Of a stretch of 43,187 bases of DNA, positions 8,801 through 15,947 are shown piece after piece. The stretch is from DASZXJ01 sp035545895. GTDB taxonomy: Bacteria; Planctomycetota; Phycisphaerae; Tepidisphaerales; Tepidisphaeraceae. The position numbers and the translations under genes are program-made. The notes beneath the pieces are model-generated. The model saw nothing but the letters and a program-made list of their open reading frames with translations, did no database searches and was not told the origin of the DNA. Positions within the stretch are counted from its first letter, which is position 1; each line of letters begins with the position of its first letter. The DNA is taken from the NCBI GenBank assembly GCA_035545895.1, contig DASZXJ010000193.1, positions 1 to 43,187 on the forward strand, read 5' to 3'.

Positions 8801-10540
8801 ATCGTTGCTCGCGGAGACCCGGTAGTAATAGGTTTTTCCTTCTTCGATGGTCGTGTCGGAATAAGCAGTCGCGAAGGTCACGCCGGTCAGATCAACCAGG
8901 GTCGTGTACGTGCCGCCACTGCCGGTTTTACGCTCAATGTGATAGGAGGTCACATCATTGGAGCTGTCGGTCCAGCTTAGATCAATTTTCGAACCGTTCA
9001 ATTGGCCGCTCAGATCGGGGGCGGCCGGCGCGGTCGGCTGCTCTGGGACATCCACGCTAAACTCGTTGGAGAATTCCGAATCGGTGCCGTTATTGGCGCT
9101 GACGCGGTAATGGTACGTCTGGCCCGGCTGAACGGTGGTATCAGAATAGGTCGTGGCCAATTCATCGCCGCTCAGGTCGGCCAGGGTTTCGTAGTCGCCG
9201 TCGCCGGTTTTGCGTTCGATGTGGTAGCTGGTGATGCCTTCGGTGGCTTCGGTCCAGCTTAGATCCACTTGCTGGCCGTTGAGTTGCCCATCGAGGTCCG
9301 GCGCTTCGGGCGCGGGGACTTCGTCGGCCACCAGGACGCGGGCGTTGGCCCAGTCGGCGTGATCGAAGCTCGAATCGTCGCCGCCGTCGGTGACAACCAA
9401 TTCCAACGTCTGACTGCCTTCGGGAATCGCGACGTTGATCGATTGGATGTCGCTTTCCCCGGTCAACAGGCCGCTGTCGAAAAGCACATTTCCATCGACG
9501 ACGATCTTGAACTGCACAGTGCCGTTTTCGGCCACCTCATCATCCAGGCCGATGTCCGCCAGGAAATTGGTGTAATGTTTTCCGGTGATATCGTATGAAA
9601 TGTCCGAATCGGAATTGACGCCGAGACCGCGCATGTACTTCTTGCCGCCGAGGCTGATCATTTGTCCGTCGAACTGGTTGCTTTCGCCGTTGCTCAATTC
9701 GTATTCGACCGGTCCCCAGCCATTGAGGGAAGACGTCGGAACGAGGGTATCGATGTAAACACCTTCGTCCGGCGTGGTCGGCGCGGGGAGCAGGCTGGTC
9801 AGCGCGTTATACCAGTTCTGGGCGATCTTCTTCTCGCCGCTTTCACTCGGGTGCACACCGTCGTAGAGGTCGTTATCTACATCAAAGCCCGTGTATTGAT
9901 CGATCAATGTGATTGGCGATTCGTCGGTCGATTTGGCTGCGACCAGCGCGGGCATCAGGCTGTTGAGGTCCTGAACGGCATCTTCAATGCCATCTCCCGG
10001 AATGATTTTCGCCAACAGGATTTTCACGTTTGGATTGACGTTGCGCAGGCCGTCGATGATGGTGCTGATGTCATCGATGGTGCTTTCATTTGTCTCGCCG
10101 TGGTTGATGTCGTTCGTTCCGATATGCAGCAGAACGATGTCAGGATTGTTTTGCGGCAGAAGCGTGTAATCGATCCAGTTCTGGTCCTGGGTCATTGCGG
10201 CGATTTCGTCGGCGGTCCAGCCGCTGTGTCCTTCATGATGCGGATCGAAGTTGAGAAACAGCGGCTCGCCGTCCGCGACGCCGGGAGGCTGCTGGCTGCC
10301 GACCAGATCGACGGTATATCCCGCGTCGGCCAGCTCGTTCCATAGCCAATATCGGTAGCTCGCGTGCCCGCCAAACGCCTGGGTGATCGAGTCGCCCAGG
10401 GGCATGATCCTGGGAACGACCTGAGGCACGGCCACGGTGAACAATGTGCGAGATTCAAGAACATCAAACGCGGCGCGGCAGACTTTGCGCAGCGCGGACC
10501 GACGCGAGCGGCGATCGCAATTCATATCTTCCCTTCCCAT
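5819..10540 (-). CDS. Giant SGNH (CE3-like) esterase with five NPCBM and six Fn3 modules
   Basis: The 1573-residue product starts with an Arg-rich stretch and FDVLESRTLF (residues 25-34), the LEPR-XLL-like motif. The SGNH domain has G49-D50-S51, GTND 141-144 and D227-G-V-H230. Approximate order afterwards: NPCBM 261-405, Fn3 410-493, Fn3 503-590, Fn3 598-683, NPCBM 689-832, Fn3 840-928, NPCBM 938-1082, Fn3 1090-1177, NPCBM 1185-1328, Fn3 1333-1423, NPCBM 1430-1573. An ATG at 10525 (MNCDRRS) is preceded by GGGAAGGGAAG and may be the true start. No C-terminal anchor follows the last module. It is the longest of the three tandem paralogues. Multiple NPCBM modules suggest multivalent glycan binding, which is inference from the family. 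Confidence 0.9.
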   Translation of the reverse strand: MGREDMNCDRRSRRSALRKVCRAAFDVLESRTLFTVAVPQVVPRIMPLGDSITQAFGGHASYRYWLWNELADAGYTVDLVGSQQPPGVADGEPLFLNFDPHHEGHSGWTADEIAAMTQDQNWIDYTLLPQNNPDIVLLHIGTNDINHGETNESTIDDISTIIDGLRNVNPNVKILLAKIIPGDGIEDAVQDLNSLMPALVAAKSTDESPITLIDQYTGFDVDNDLYDGVHPSESGEKKIAQNWYNALTSLLPAPTTPDEGVYIDTLVPTSSLNGWGPVEYELSNGESNQFDGQMISLGGKKYMRGLGVNSDSDISYDITGKHYTNFLADIGLDDEVAENGTVQFKIVVDGNVLFDSGLLTGESDIQSINVAIPEGSQTLELVVTDGGDDSSFDHADWANARVLVADEVPAPEAPDLDGQLNGQQVDLSWTEATEGITSYHIERKTGDGDYETLADLSGDELATTYSDTTVQPGQTYHYRVSANNGTDSEFSNEFSVDVPEQPTAPAAPDLSGQLNGSKIDLSWTDSSNDVTSYHIERKTGSGGTYTTLVDLTGVTFATAYSDTTIEEGKTYYYRVSASNDVGPSDFSNEVNVAVPVLAPQAPSLNGQLVGQQINLSWTEASQNVNGFKVERKVGTGGTYQQIADLTGFTSFADINIQTGKTYYYHVFAYNSAGPSVASNEISIAVNSQSVVYLSDLNYVVNSNGYGPAEKDKSNGEAAAGDGHTLTLNGTTYTKGIGVHAGSEIVYNLNGQYTQFLSDVGIDDEKGNLGSVNFQVYLDNVIAFDSGKMTGASATQSINLNITGKTTLKLVVTNGGDNIDNDHGDWANARLVAGQPVTPPTDPSNLNALFNSNTNKIDLTWTDAANDATGFRIERKIGANGTYSQIADLLIANLSTLTYSDANVSAGNTYYYHIYAYNAGTNSGLSNETHATYPVPAGSNYLSDLNYTVISNGYGSVEKDKSNAEQPAGDGRTITLNTVTYSKGLGVHAASEVDFNLNGLYTQFLSDIGVDDEVGTAGSVVFQVYLDNSSVPVFDSGKMTGTSLTQSININVTGKSLLRLVVTNAGDNNNYDHADWANARLVSGEPILPPSIPGNFNAQYNSSTNRVDLSWTDAANDATGFRIERKTGANGSYSLLADLTGPTFALGYSDSTISPGVTYTYHVYAYSNNGNSDMSNESTVQVPIVSGTVYLSDMPIVINSNGYGPVELDHSNGEAGTSDGHTLTLNGATFNKGLGVHAGSQITVSLNKQYTQFLANIGVDDEVGNNGSVVFQVWLDNVKVFDSGTMTGQSVTQSININVANKNTMQLIVTDNGNGNAYDHADWANARLVAGQQILTPSAPTGVQAQLNGNQVDISWSAGSNNQTGFRVQRKTGVNGAWSDLQTLGASTFTYSDTGPLAHSTTYYYRVIAFNAVGDSQPSAEQPVTTNEPTVQVWVSDLTPTSSTNGWGPVEIDRSNGEAGTGDGHIMSIRGNTYLKGLGVHGLSQITYSLGGQYTTFLSDIGIDDETGGKGTVVFQVFVDNVLKFDSGTVRGTDPLQQVIVDVTNAQTLTLVVTNANDGANYDHADWANAQLVN

Positions 10541-10754
10541 ACAACAAAAATTGACTAACCACTAATAAAACGCCACATCCGATGGGCACAACTGGTCCGC
10601 ACTCATTGCGGGGTTTGAAGACTCGATTCTCGCATATTCCGAATAATCCGGTCAATCATAATTCCGCGTCAGGCCAATGACTTTTTGAAATGACGTCGGT
10701 TCAATGCGCCGCTTTTGAGAAGCTGCGCAAACTGTACGATCTTTACGGTCAATG

Positions 10755-10783
10755 TTGCTGGCGATGAAGTGGACTCTTACAAT
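10755..10783 (+). promoter_or_regulatory. Sigma70-type promoter of prmC, probably leaderless
   Basis: TTGCTG (10755-10760) and TACAAT (10778-10783) are separated by 17 bases. The expected start of transcription falls within a couple of bases of the prmC ATG at 10792, which has no Shine-Dalgarno sequence, so the mRNA would be leaderless. Confidence 0.5.
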
Positions 10784-10791
10784 CCGCCCGC

Positions 10792-11682
10792 ATGTCCGAA
10801 CCGGCCCAGATCTGGACCATCAAACGCCTGCTCGAATGGACGATTGGATTCTTCACACGCAAGAACGTTGATCCTGCGCGCCTCTCCGCGGAATTATTGC
10901 TTGCGAATGTTTTGAATGTTTCGCGCATCAAGCTCTACACCGACTACGAACGAGTTCTCCAGCCGAAAGATCTCGAAGCCTTTCGTGAACTGGTCCGGCG
11001 CGCCTCTGAACAGGAGCCGATCGCCTATCTCACGGGCAAAGCGCATTTTTTCAATCTCGAATTTCATGTCACGCGCGATGTGCTCATCCCGCGGCCGGAC
11101 ACGGAAACGCTCGTGGAAAATGTGCTGCAATTGGTCAGGCGAACAACGGGTTTTGAAACGCCCCGGATTCTGGACCTCTGCACCGGAAGCGGATGCATCG
11201 CCGCCGCCGTGGCGCATCATTTACCTCGGTCGATTGTCGTCGCGACCGATCAAAGCCCGGCCGGGCTGGAAGTGGCCAAACAAAATATCGAACGTCTGAA
11301 TTTAAGCAGTCGAATAACCTTGCTGCAAGGCGATCTGTTCGGCGCGTTGGCGAACCAGATCGATAAGGACCCGTTTGATCTGATCCTGTCGAACCCGCCT
11401 TATATCGCCACCGACAAAATGGCGTCACTCGACAAAAGCGTTCACGATTATGAACCTCATGCGGCCCTGGAGGGCGGTCCAGATGGCTTGTCTTTCCATC
11501 GGCGAATCCTGGCGGATGCGCCGGCACGGCTTCGCGAGGGCGGACGCATTTTCCTGGAAATCGCCTTTGACCAGGGCGAATCGGCGCGTGCGCTGGCGGG
11601 TAATTACAGCACCTTTCAGGACGTCCAAATCCTCAAAGACCACGCAGGCAACGATCGCGTGCTGGCGGCGATGCGAAAATGA
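10792..11682 (+). CDS. prmC: Release factor glutamine N5-methyltransferase PrmC (HemK)
   Basis: This 296-residue protein matches PrmC in length and motifs. It has an N-terminal helical release-factor-binding region (1-75), EPIAYLTG (75-82), LIPRPDTE (98-105), the SAM-binding motif LDLCTGSGCIA (128-138) and the diagnostic NPPY (201-204), which positions the substrate amide. The enzyme methylates the glutamine of the GGQ motif in release factors 1 and 2 in the cytoplasm. In many bacteria prmC follows prfA; here it stands alone, divergent from the esterase array. A good promoter ends 8 bases before the ATG. The family assignment is secure. Confidence 0.95.
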   Translation: MSEPAQIWTIKRLLEWTIGFFTRKNVDPARLSAELLLANVLNVSRIKLYTDYERVLQPKDLEAFRELVRRASEQEPIAYLTGKAHFFNLEFHVTRDVLIPRPDTETLVENVLQLVRRTTGFETPRILDLCTGSGCIAAAVAHHLPRSIVVATDQSPAGLEVAKQNIERLNLSSRITLLQGDLFGALANQIDKDPFDLILSNPPYIATDKMASLDKSVHDYEPHAALEGGPDGLSFHRRILADAPARLREGGRIFLEIAFDQGESARALAGNYSTFQDVQILKDHAGNDRVLAAMRK

Positions 11683-11891
11683 ACCACTTCGACAAGTTTT
11701 CCACAATTTTGACGATATCGCCGCAAGCCCATGGCGGGTTTTTCAACGAAAATCTTGGCATTGATTCTCAATCGCGGCGCGATCAAGCGCTAAGATTTCA
11801 TTAGTTCAATAAAACCATTTGTGAGGTTGTGCCCCGATGGATAAGGTTACTTAAGGGACCAGATGGAAACACATAAACGCGGGCAGAAGCC

Positions 11892-12293
11892 ATGACAGCT
11901 CAAGAACAACTCACCGTCAAGACCTTGATTCTTCACAACGCCGCCGCCGAAGCGACCGCCTTGCCTGAATATCGGCTGCTTAACGAACTGGGCCACCCGG
12001 TTACTTCATCCGGCTCGGCGGATCAGGCGATGCTGCGCCTGCGCGAAGGCCACGCCGACCTGGTCATCATCGATGCCGACCGCACCAGCCAGCGCGAATT
12101 TGTACAGCGTCTCAGCGATCTCCCCGCCGACCAGCAACCCAGGCAAGTCGCCATCTTCAGCGAAGCAATGGACGAACGCCTCAACGATCTCGTTCACGGA
12201 CTGCAACGCTCCAAAGTACACGTCCTGCTCAAACCCCTGCATCTGCATGGATTGCTCAACATCCTGAGAAGCATCGAAAGCAAAGTGGCATAA
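11892..12293 (+). CDS. Degenerate response-regulator receiver domain protein
   Basis: The 133-residue product is a single receiver-like domain with no output domain. The predicted phosphoacceptor is D61 (in LVIID), the conserved Ser/Thr is S90 (VAIFS) and the conserved Lys is K114 (LLKP). The pair of acidic residues that normally binds magnesium after the first strand is missing: the segment reads LILHNAAAEA (12-21). Phosphorylation may therefore be weak or absent, and the domain may act by protein contact. It lies 209 bases after prmC on the same strand and converges on the porin gene; no kinase is nearby. The fold is likely; the function is unknown. Confidence 0.7.
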   Translation: MTAQEQLTVKTLILHNAAAEATALPEYRLLNELGHPVTSSGSADQAMLRLREGHADLVIIDADRTSQREFVQRLSDLPADQQPRQVAIFSEAMDERLNDLVHGLQRSKVHVLLKPLHLHGLLNILRSIESKVA

Positions 12294-12351
12294 TCTCTCT
12301 TGTCTGGCGGCGGCGGCGCGCGGGGCCGCGTTGCAAATCGACAATTGAAAC

Positions 12352-12391
12352 CGAAAAGAAAAACGCCCGCCGAGCAAATGCTCGACGGGCG
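12352..12391 (-). terminator. Rho-independent terminator of the porin gene
   Basis: Bases 12364-12376 and 12379-12391 form a 13-bp stem with one mismatch and a two-base loop. On the minus strand the stem is followed by a T-rich run (complement of about 12353-12363). It sits between the convergent receiver and porin genes and ends 35 bases past the porin stop. Confidence 0.8.
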
Positions 12392-12425
12392 ATTGAGTTC
12401 TTAACCTAACCTCTGGGATACAAGC

Positions 12426-13760
12426 TCACAGCAGGAGCTGGAACTGAGCGCGGGCCAGCAACTGCGTATCGCCGCCGGTCAGGATGCCCAGATCGGTATC
12501 ATCCGTTGGTGAGCCGTTCGGAAGATAGGTCAGGTCGAGGGTGACCTTGGCATTGTGGCCGCCACCGACGTACCAGTTTACACCGGCGGTGAGTTCACAA
12601 TATTCCTCTGACTCGCCTGAGGAAACCAGGTCGCTGTCAAAGTGCGTGTAGTCATATCGGCCGAAGACTTCCCAGCGGTCGTTGATCATGTAACCGGCCT
12701 GGACGAGCACACCCCAGTTATAGAAGGTGTCGTCCGTGCCCTGGTTATCGATGTAATCACCGAGGAACGCGGCATAGATGCCCAGACCGCCGGAGTTTTC
12801 CCACTGGAAGTCAACCGTGTGGAGGTAGAAGGTGACATCGCCGACCTGGGTGATGTCGCCCCCGCCGCCGATCACCATCAGGTCATCGCGGTTGCCCATG
12901 GCGGTGAAGTCGCCGTAGGCCTTGTGATCGCCCTTGATGAAGTAGTTGACGCGTCCAAAGACGCCCCAGTCGGTGTTGCCGCCTTCATTGGGGTCGAGGA
13001 AGTTGGTGCCGCCGGACTGGAAGCCATCTTCAAGACCGATTTCCGCCCAGATCGGGCTGTCCTTTGAATCGTACTGCAGGGTGATCGCCTGCGTGAACGC
13101 TTCGTCGGCGCCGGTGATCAGCAGGTTGACCAGTGAACGGTCGGCGGCCAACTGATGTGTCGGGCCAATGGCTTGTTCGTGGAAAACCGGATTACGAATC
13201 TGACCAGCGCGCAGAGCCCAGTCATCGTTGAAGAAATACTTGACCCAGGCTTGTTCAAGACCCAGGCTGCTGTCGCCGCTGTTCCACATGAAGAAATAGG
13301 TGAGGTTGGGCGTGAACGCGTTGCCGGTGAAGCCCAGCGCCATGCGACGGACGTCGAAACCGTTTTCGGTGTCCTGATCGCTGCCGCCATGCTTGCCGTC
13401 ATTGCGCCAGTTCGAATCCGATCGGAACTGGAACTCGAGCAGGGGCTGCAATGCCCAGTTGCCCTGGGCGTCCTGGATGCGGAAGCCCTTGTCCTTGGTC
13501 CAGCCGGCGGTGAAGCCTTCCATCTGGAGCAATTGGCTGCGGCGATCGGCGTCCTGAATGACGCGCTCAACCGTCTTGTCAACCTGCTGCGCCGACAGAG
13601 CCGGGCTCTGCTTGGCTTCGAGCTGTTCCACCTTGCTTTGCAGCTGTTGAATCTGCTGCATCAACTGTTCGGTGGTCGGCTCAGCCGCGCGCGCCGAGCC
13701 AGCGCCCAAACCAAGGGCGCTCGCCAGCACACCAGCCGTGAATAACGTCTTCCTGGTCAT
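12426..13760 (-). CDS. Phosphate-selective-porin-like (OprO/OprP) outer-membrane porin
   Basis: The 444-residue protein opens with a signal peptide (MTRKTLFTAGVLASALGLGA, cleavage probably near ARA-AEP, residue 26). A short coiled coil follows (about 29-51, EQLMQQIQQLQSKVEQLEAK), as in trimeric porins with a periplasmic coiled-coil stub. The remainder has alternating amphipathic strands and aromatic residues typical of a 16-18-strand barrel, with phrases such as NPVFHEQAIGPTHQL and GRVNYF resembling the Porin_O_P family. The terminal residue is Leu rather than Phe. AAAGGAG lies upstream of the ATG. A dedicated terminator follows. The family is fairly sure; specificity for phosphate or polyphosphate is not shown by the sequence. 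Confidence 0.82.
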   Translation of the reverse strand: MTRKTLFTAGVLASALGLGAGSARAAEPTTEQLMQQIQQLQSKVEQLEAKQSPALSAQQVDKTVERVIQDADRRSQLLQMEGFTAGWTKDKGFRIQDAQGNWALQPLLEFQFRSDSNWRNDGKHGGSDQDTENGFDVRRMALGFTGNAFTPNLTYFFMWNSGDSSLGLEQAWVKYFFNDDWALRAGQIRNPVFHEQAIGPTHQLAADRSLVNLLITGADEAFTQAITLQYDSKDSPIWAEIGLEDGFQSGGTNFLDPNEGGNTDWGVFGRVNYFIKGDHKAYGDFTAMGNRDDLMVIGGGGDITQVGDVTFYLHTVDFQWENSGGLGIYAAFLGDYIDNQGTDDTFYNWGVLVQAGYMINDRWEVFGRYDYTHFDSDLVSSGESEEYCELTAGVNWYVGGGHNAKVTLDLTYLPNGSPTDDTDLGILTGGDTQLLARAQFQLLL

Positions 13761-14369
13761 TGGAGTCTCCTTTCCTGGGTGGCGACAAATTGCCGCCCCT
13801 CATGATTGATCCACCGGCAACCGACCAGAGCTGCCGCCAGATCATCCAACTCGTGGACCATCGACGCTCGACCACTGCAATCATGCAGCGGATTAACGGC
13901 GCCGCCGTCCCCCGGATTCATCAACCCACCGCCAACCGCGATGGTTCAATTGTCTTGAAGTCTTAATAAGTCTTGCGCTTCACTCCGCCGTTAAATCCGG
14001 CATGGTCGTCATCAACAGGACGCACATTGGGATTCAAACGCGTAATTACTGCGCACAACCGAACGGTGTTTCCACTGATTTCCTCGCTTCACCGTTTCCA
14101 GACTCCGCCAGATGCGATACGAAAACTTAATCGAACCTTAACTTTACGTCTAGTTTCGCGCTAATAATCCGACAGATTCATTGGTCGGCAGAGGCGTGCT
14201 CTTTTCCTTAGCTTTTCGGGAGGTCAAACCATGCCATACGCGGGGTTTGCATAAATGCCGTGCATTTGGGCCGCCCCGTTTTTTGCCCATTTCTCAGGTA
14301 CTTATACCGATGGAAGGGAAATTATCGGCCGTGACTCGTTTGGAAAAATACGCGGGAAAAATCCGAAAT
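13761..14369. other. 609-base intergenic region upstream of the porin
   Basis: No convincing gene. It holds three GTCTT repeats (13952, 13960, 13970) and a pair of CTTAA(T/C) boxes 11 bases apart (14126, 14137). There is also a plus-strand hairpin whose outer CGGGG/CCCCG (14241-14245/14274-14278) and inner AAATGC/GCATTT (14253-14258/14262-14267) arms are followed by TTTTTT (14279-14284). That is terminator-like, although no plus-strand gene precedes it. Confidence 0.4.
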
Positions 14370-15947
14370 TTATCTCGCTGCCGATGCCGTTGGGGGCGTT
14401 GGAAGTGAATCGATTTGGCTGCTTTGGACGGTTTTTGTCCGCAACACCTCAGTCATGGGAAGCACGATTCCCAGTGCTAATACAGCCGCTGTTGAAAGAG
14501 CAATCGCAATCGTAATGGGTGCCGGTCTTCCGGTGTCCTGCTTCGCCGATGCCGTTTCGGAAGCGTGCGCAACGGGCCGGAGAAACATCACTCCGACAAT
14601 CTTCAGATAATATCCCGCGCTGATGGCTGCATTGATCATCATCACCACGACCAGTCCTGTATTGCCGACGCTTAGCGATGGGACGATGAGAAACGCCTTG
14701 CCCCAGAATCCGATCGTGAAGGGCAGGCCGGTCAGACTGAAGCACGCGACCGCCATCGCCAGGCCCAGCGCCAAATGTTCGCGACCCGTGCCGGCAAGTT
14801 CCTCAAACGTTTCAGCGCTTGTCGCCGGTCGATTGCTTCGCGAAGGCAGCAGCATCAGCACGCCGAACGCAGCGACGTTCATCAGTCCGTAAGCCGCCAG
14901 GTAAAACAGCACGCCGCCCAGAGCATTTTGCGATTTGCCGGTGATGACCGCTGCCACGCCGACCAGCAGATATCCGCTATGCGCGATCGAGCTGCACGCA
15001 AAGACTCGCTTGACGTTGTGCTGCATCAGGCCGAGCACGTTGCCGACGGTCATCGTGAGCATCGCGATCACCGCGACGAGCCGCGCAATATTTTCCGGTG
15101 TCTGCCACGTCCCGCCGCCAACCATCCACAGAATCTTGACCAAGGCGACCAATCCGCTGGTTTTGGGGACGAAGGAAAGCAGTGCCGTCACCGGGGTGGC
15201 AGCGCCTTCGTAAACATCGCCGGCGTAGAACTGCAACGGCACCGCGGCCATCTTGAATGACAGCCCCGCCATCACCATCAATACGCCCAGCAATTCCCAA
15301 TTTGAAAGCACACCCGTGCGATTGGCGGCAAAATGCTCGGCGATCTGGTGCAAATCGATCAAACCTGTCGAGCCATATAAATAGCTCATTCCCAGCAGTA
15401 AAACCGCTGCCGACATCGCGCCAAGGAAGAAATACTTGACTCCCGCTTCCTGCGCCACCGGCAACGGGCGGGAAATGCTCACCATGATGTAGGTGGGAAT
15501 GCTCGCCAGTTCAATGCCAAGGAACAGCAGGATCAGATCATTGGCGCCGGCCACGAGGAAGATTCCCGAGATGCACAGCAGGAGCAATGCAAAGTATTCG
15601 CCGGTCGCGTCCGCGCCGTATTGAACCGCCGAATTGCCTCCGCGATTGCGATCAGTCGGCCAGGAGAGCAGGACGAATAAAGCGCCCATCGCCGCCGCGA
15701 GGGTTTTGATGTAAATCGCCATTCCCGCCAGCCGGATTGAATCGGATGGATCGGCGGAAATGACGGCAGGATCGCTTTGATACGTCAATTGCGTTGTCAT
15801 CGCGGCGAGCAGCGCGAGAAGGGCAACAAACGGCACGGCCATACGAGCGGCTTTACCCGGAAACACGCCCAGCAGGAACAACACGCAGGCGGCTGCGATC
15901 AGCAGCAGCTCAGGCAGCACAAGAGAAAGAAGATTGCCGGTATTCAT
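14370..15947 (-). CDS. nuoN: NADH-quinone oxidoreductase subunit N
   Basis: The 525-residue multi-spanning protein belongs to the antiporter-like subunits of complex I. It translocates protons in the membrane arm. Family signatures include YFFLGAMSAAVLLLGMSYLYG, the lysine-bearing FKMAAVPLQFYAGDVYEGA segment and VKRVFACSSIAHSGYLLVG. The glycine-rich LTGLPFTIGFWGKAF loop is also typical of NuoN. It is the last gene of nuoJKLMN; its ATG overlaps the nuoM stop by four bases (ATGA), indicating translational coupling. Length is slightly above the roughly 480 residues common for the family because of a Ser/Lys-rich stretch before the last helix. No obvious terminator was found just downstream. Confidence 0.95.
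   Translation of the reverse strand: MNTGNLLSLVLPELLLIAAACVLFLLGVFPGKAARMAVPFVALLALLAAMTTQLTYQSDPAVISADPSDSIRLAGMAIYIKTLAAAMGALFVLLSWPTDRNRGGNSAVQYGADATGEYFALLLLCISGIFLVAGANDLILLFLGIELASIPTYIMVSISRPLPVAQEAGVKYFFLGAMSAAVLLLGMSYLYGSTGLIDLHQIAEHFAANRTGVLSNWELLGVLMVMAGLSFKMAAVPLQFYAGDVYEGAATPVTALLSFVPKTSGLVALVKILWMVGGGTWQTPENIARLVAVIAMLTMTVGNVLGLMQHNVKRVFACSSIAHSGYLLVGVAAVITGKSQNALGGVLFYLAAYGLMNVAAFGVLMLLPSRSNRPATSAETFEELAGTGREHLALGLAMAVACFSLTGLPFTIGFWGKAFLIVPSLSVGNTGLVVVMMINAAISAGYYLKIVGVMFLRPVAHASETASAKQDTGRPAPITIAIALSTAAVLALGIVLPMTEVLRTKTVQSSQIDSLPTPPTASAAR

Noticed and set aside
14370..14372. Intrinsic terminator just after nuoN
   Set aside because: No stem with a T-run on the minus strand was found close to the stop; the nearby T6 hairpin has the plus-strand orientation.
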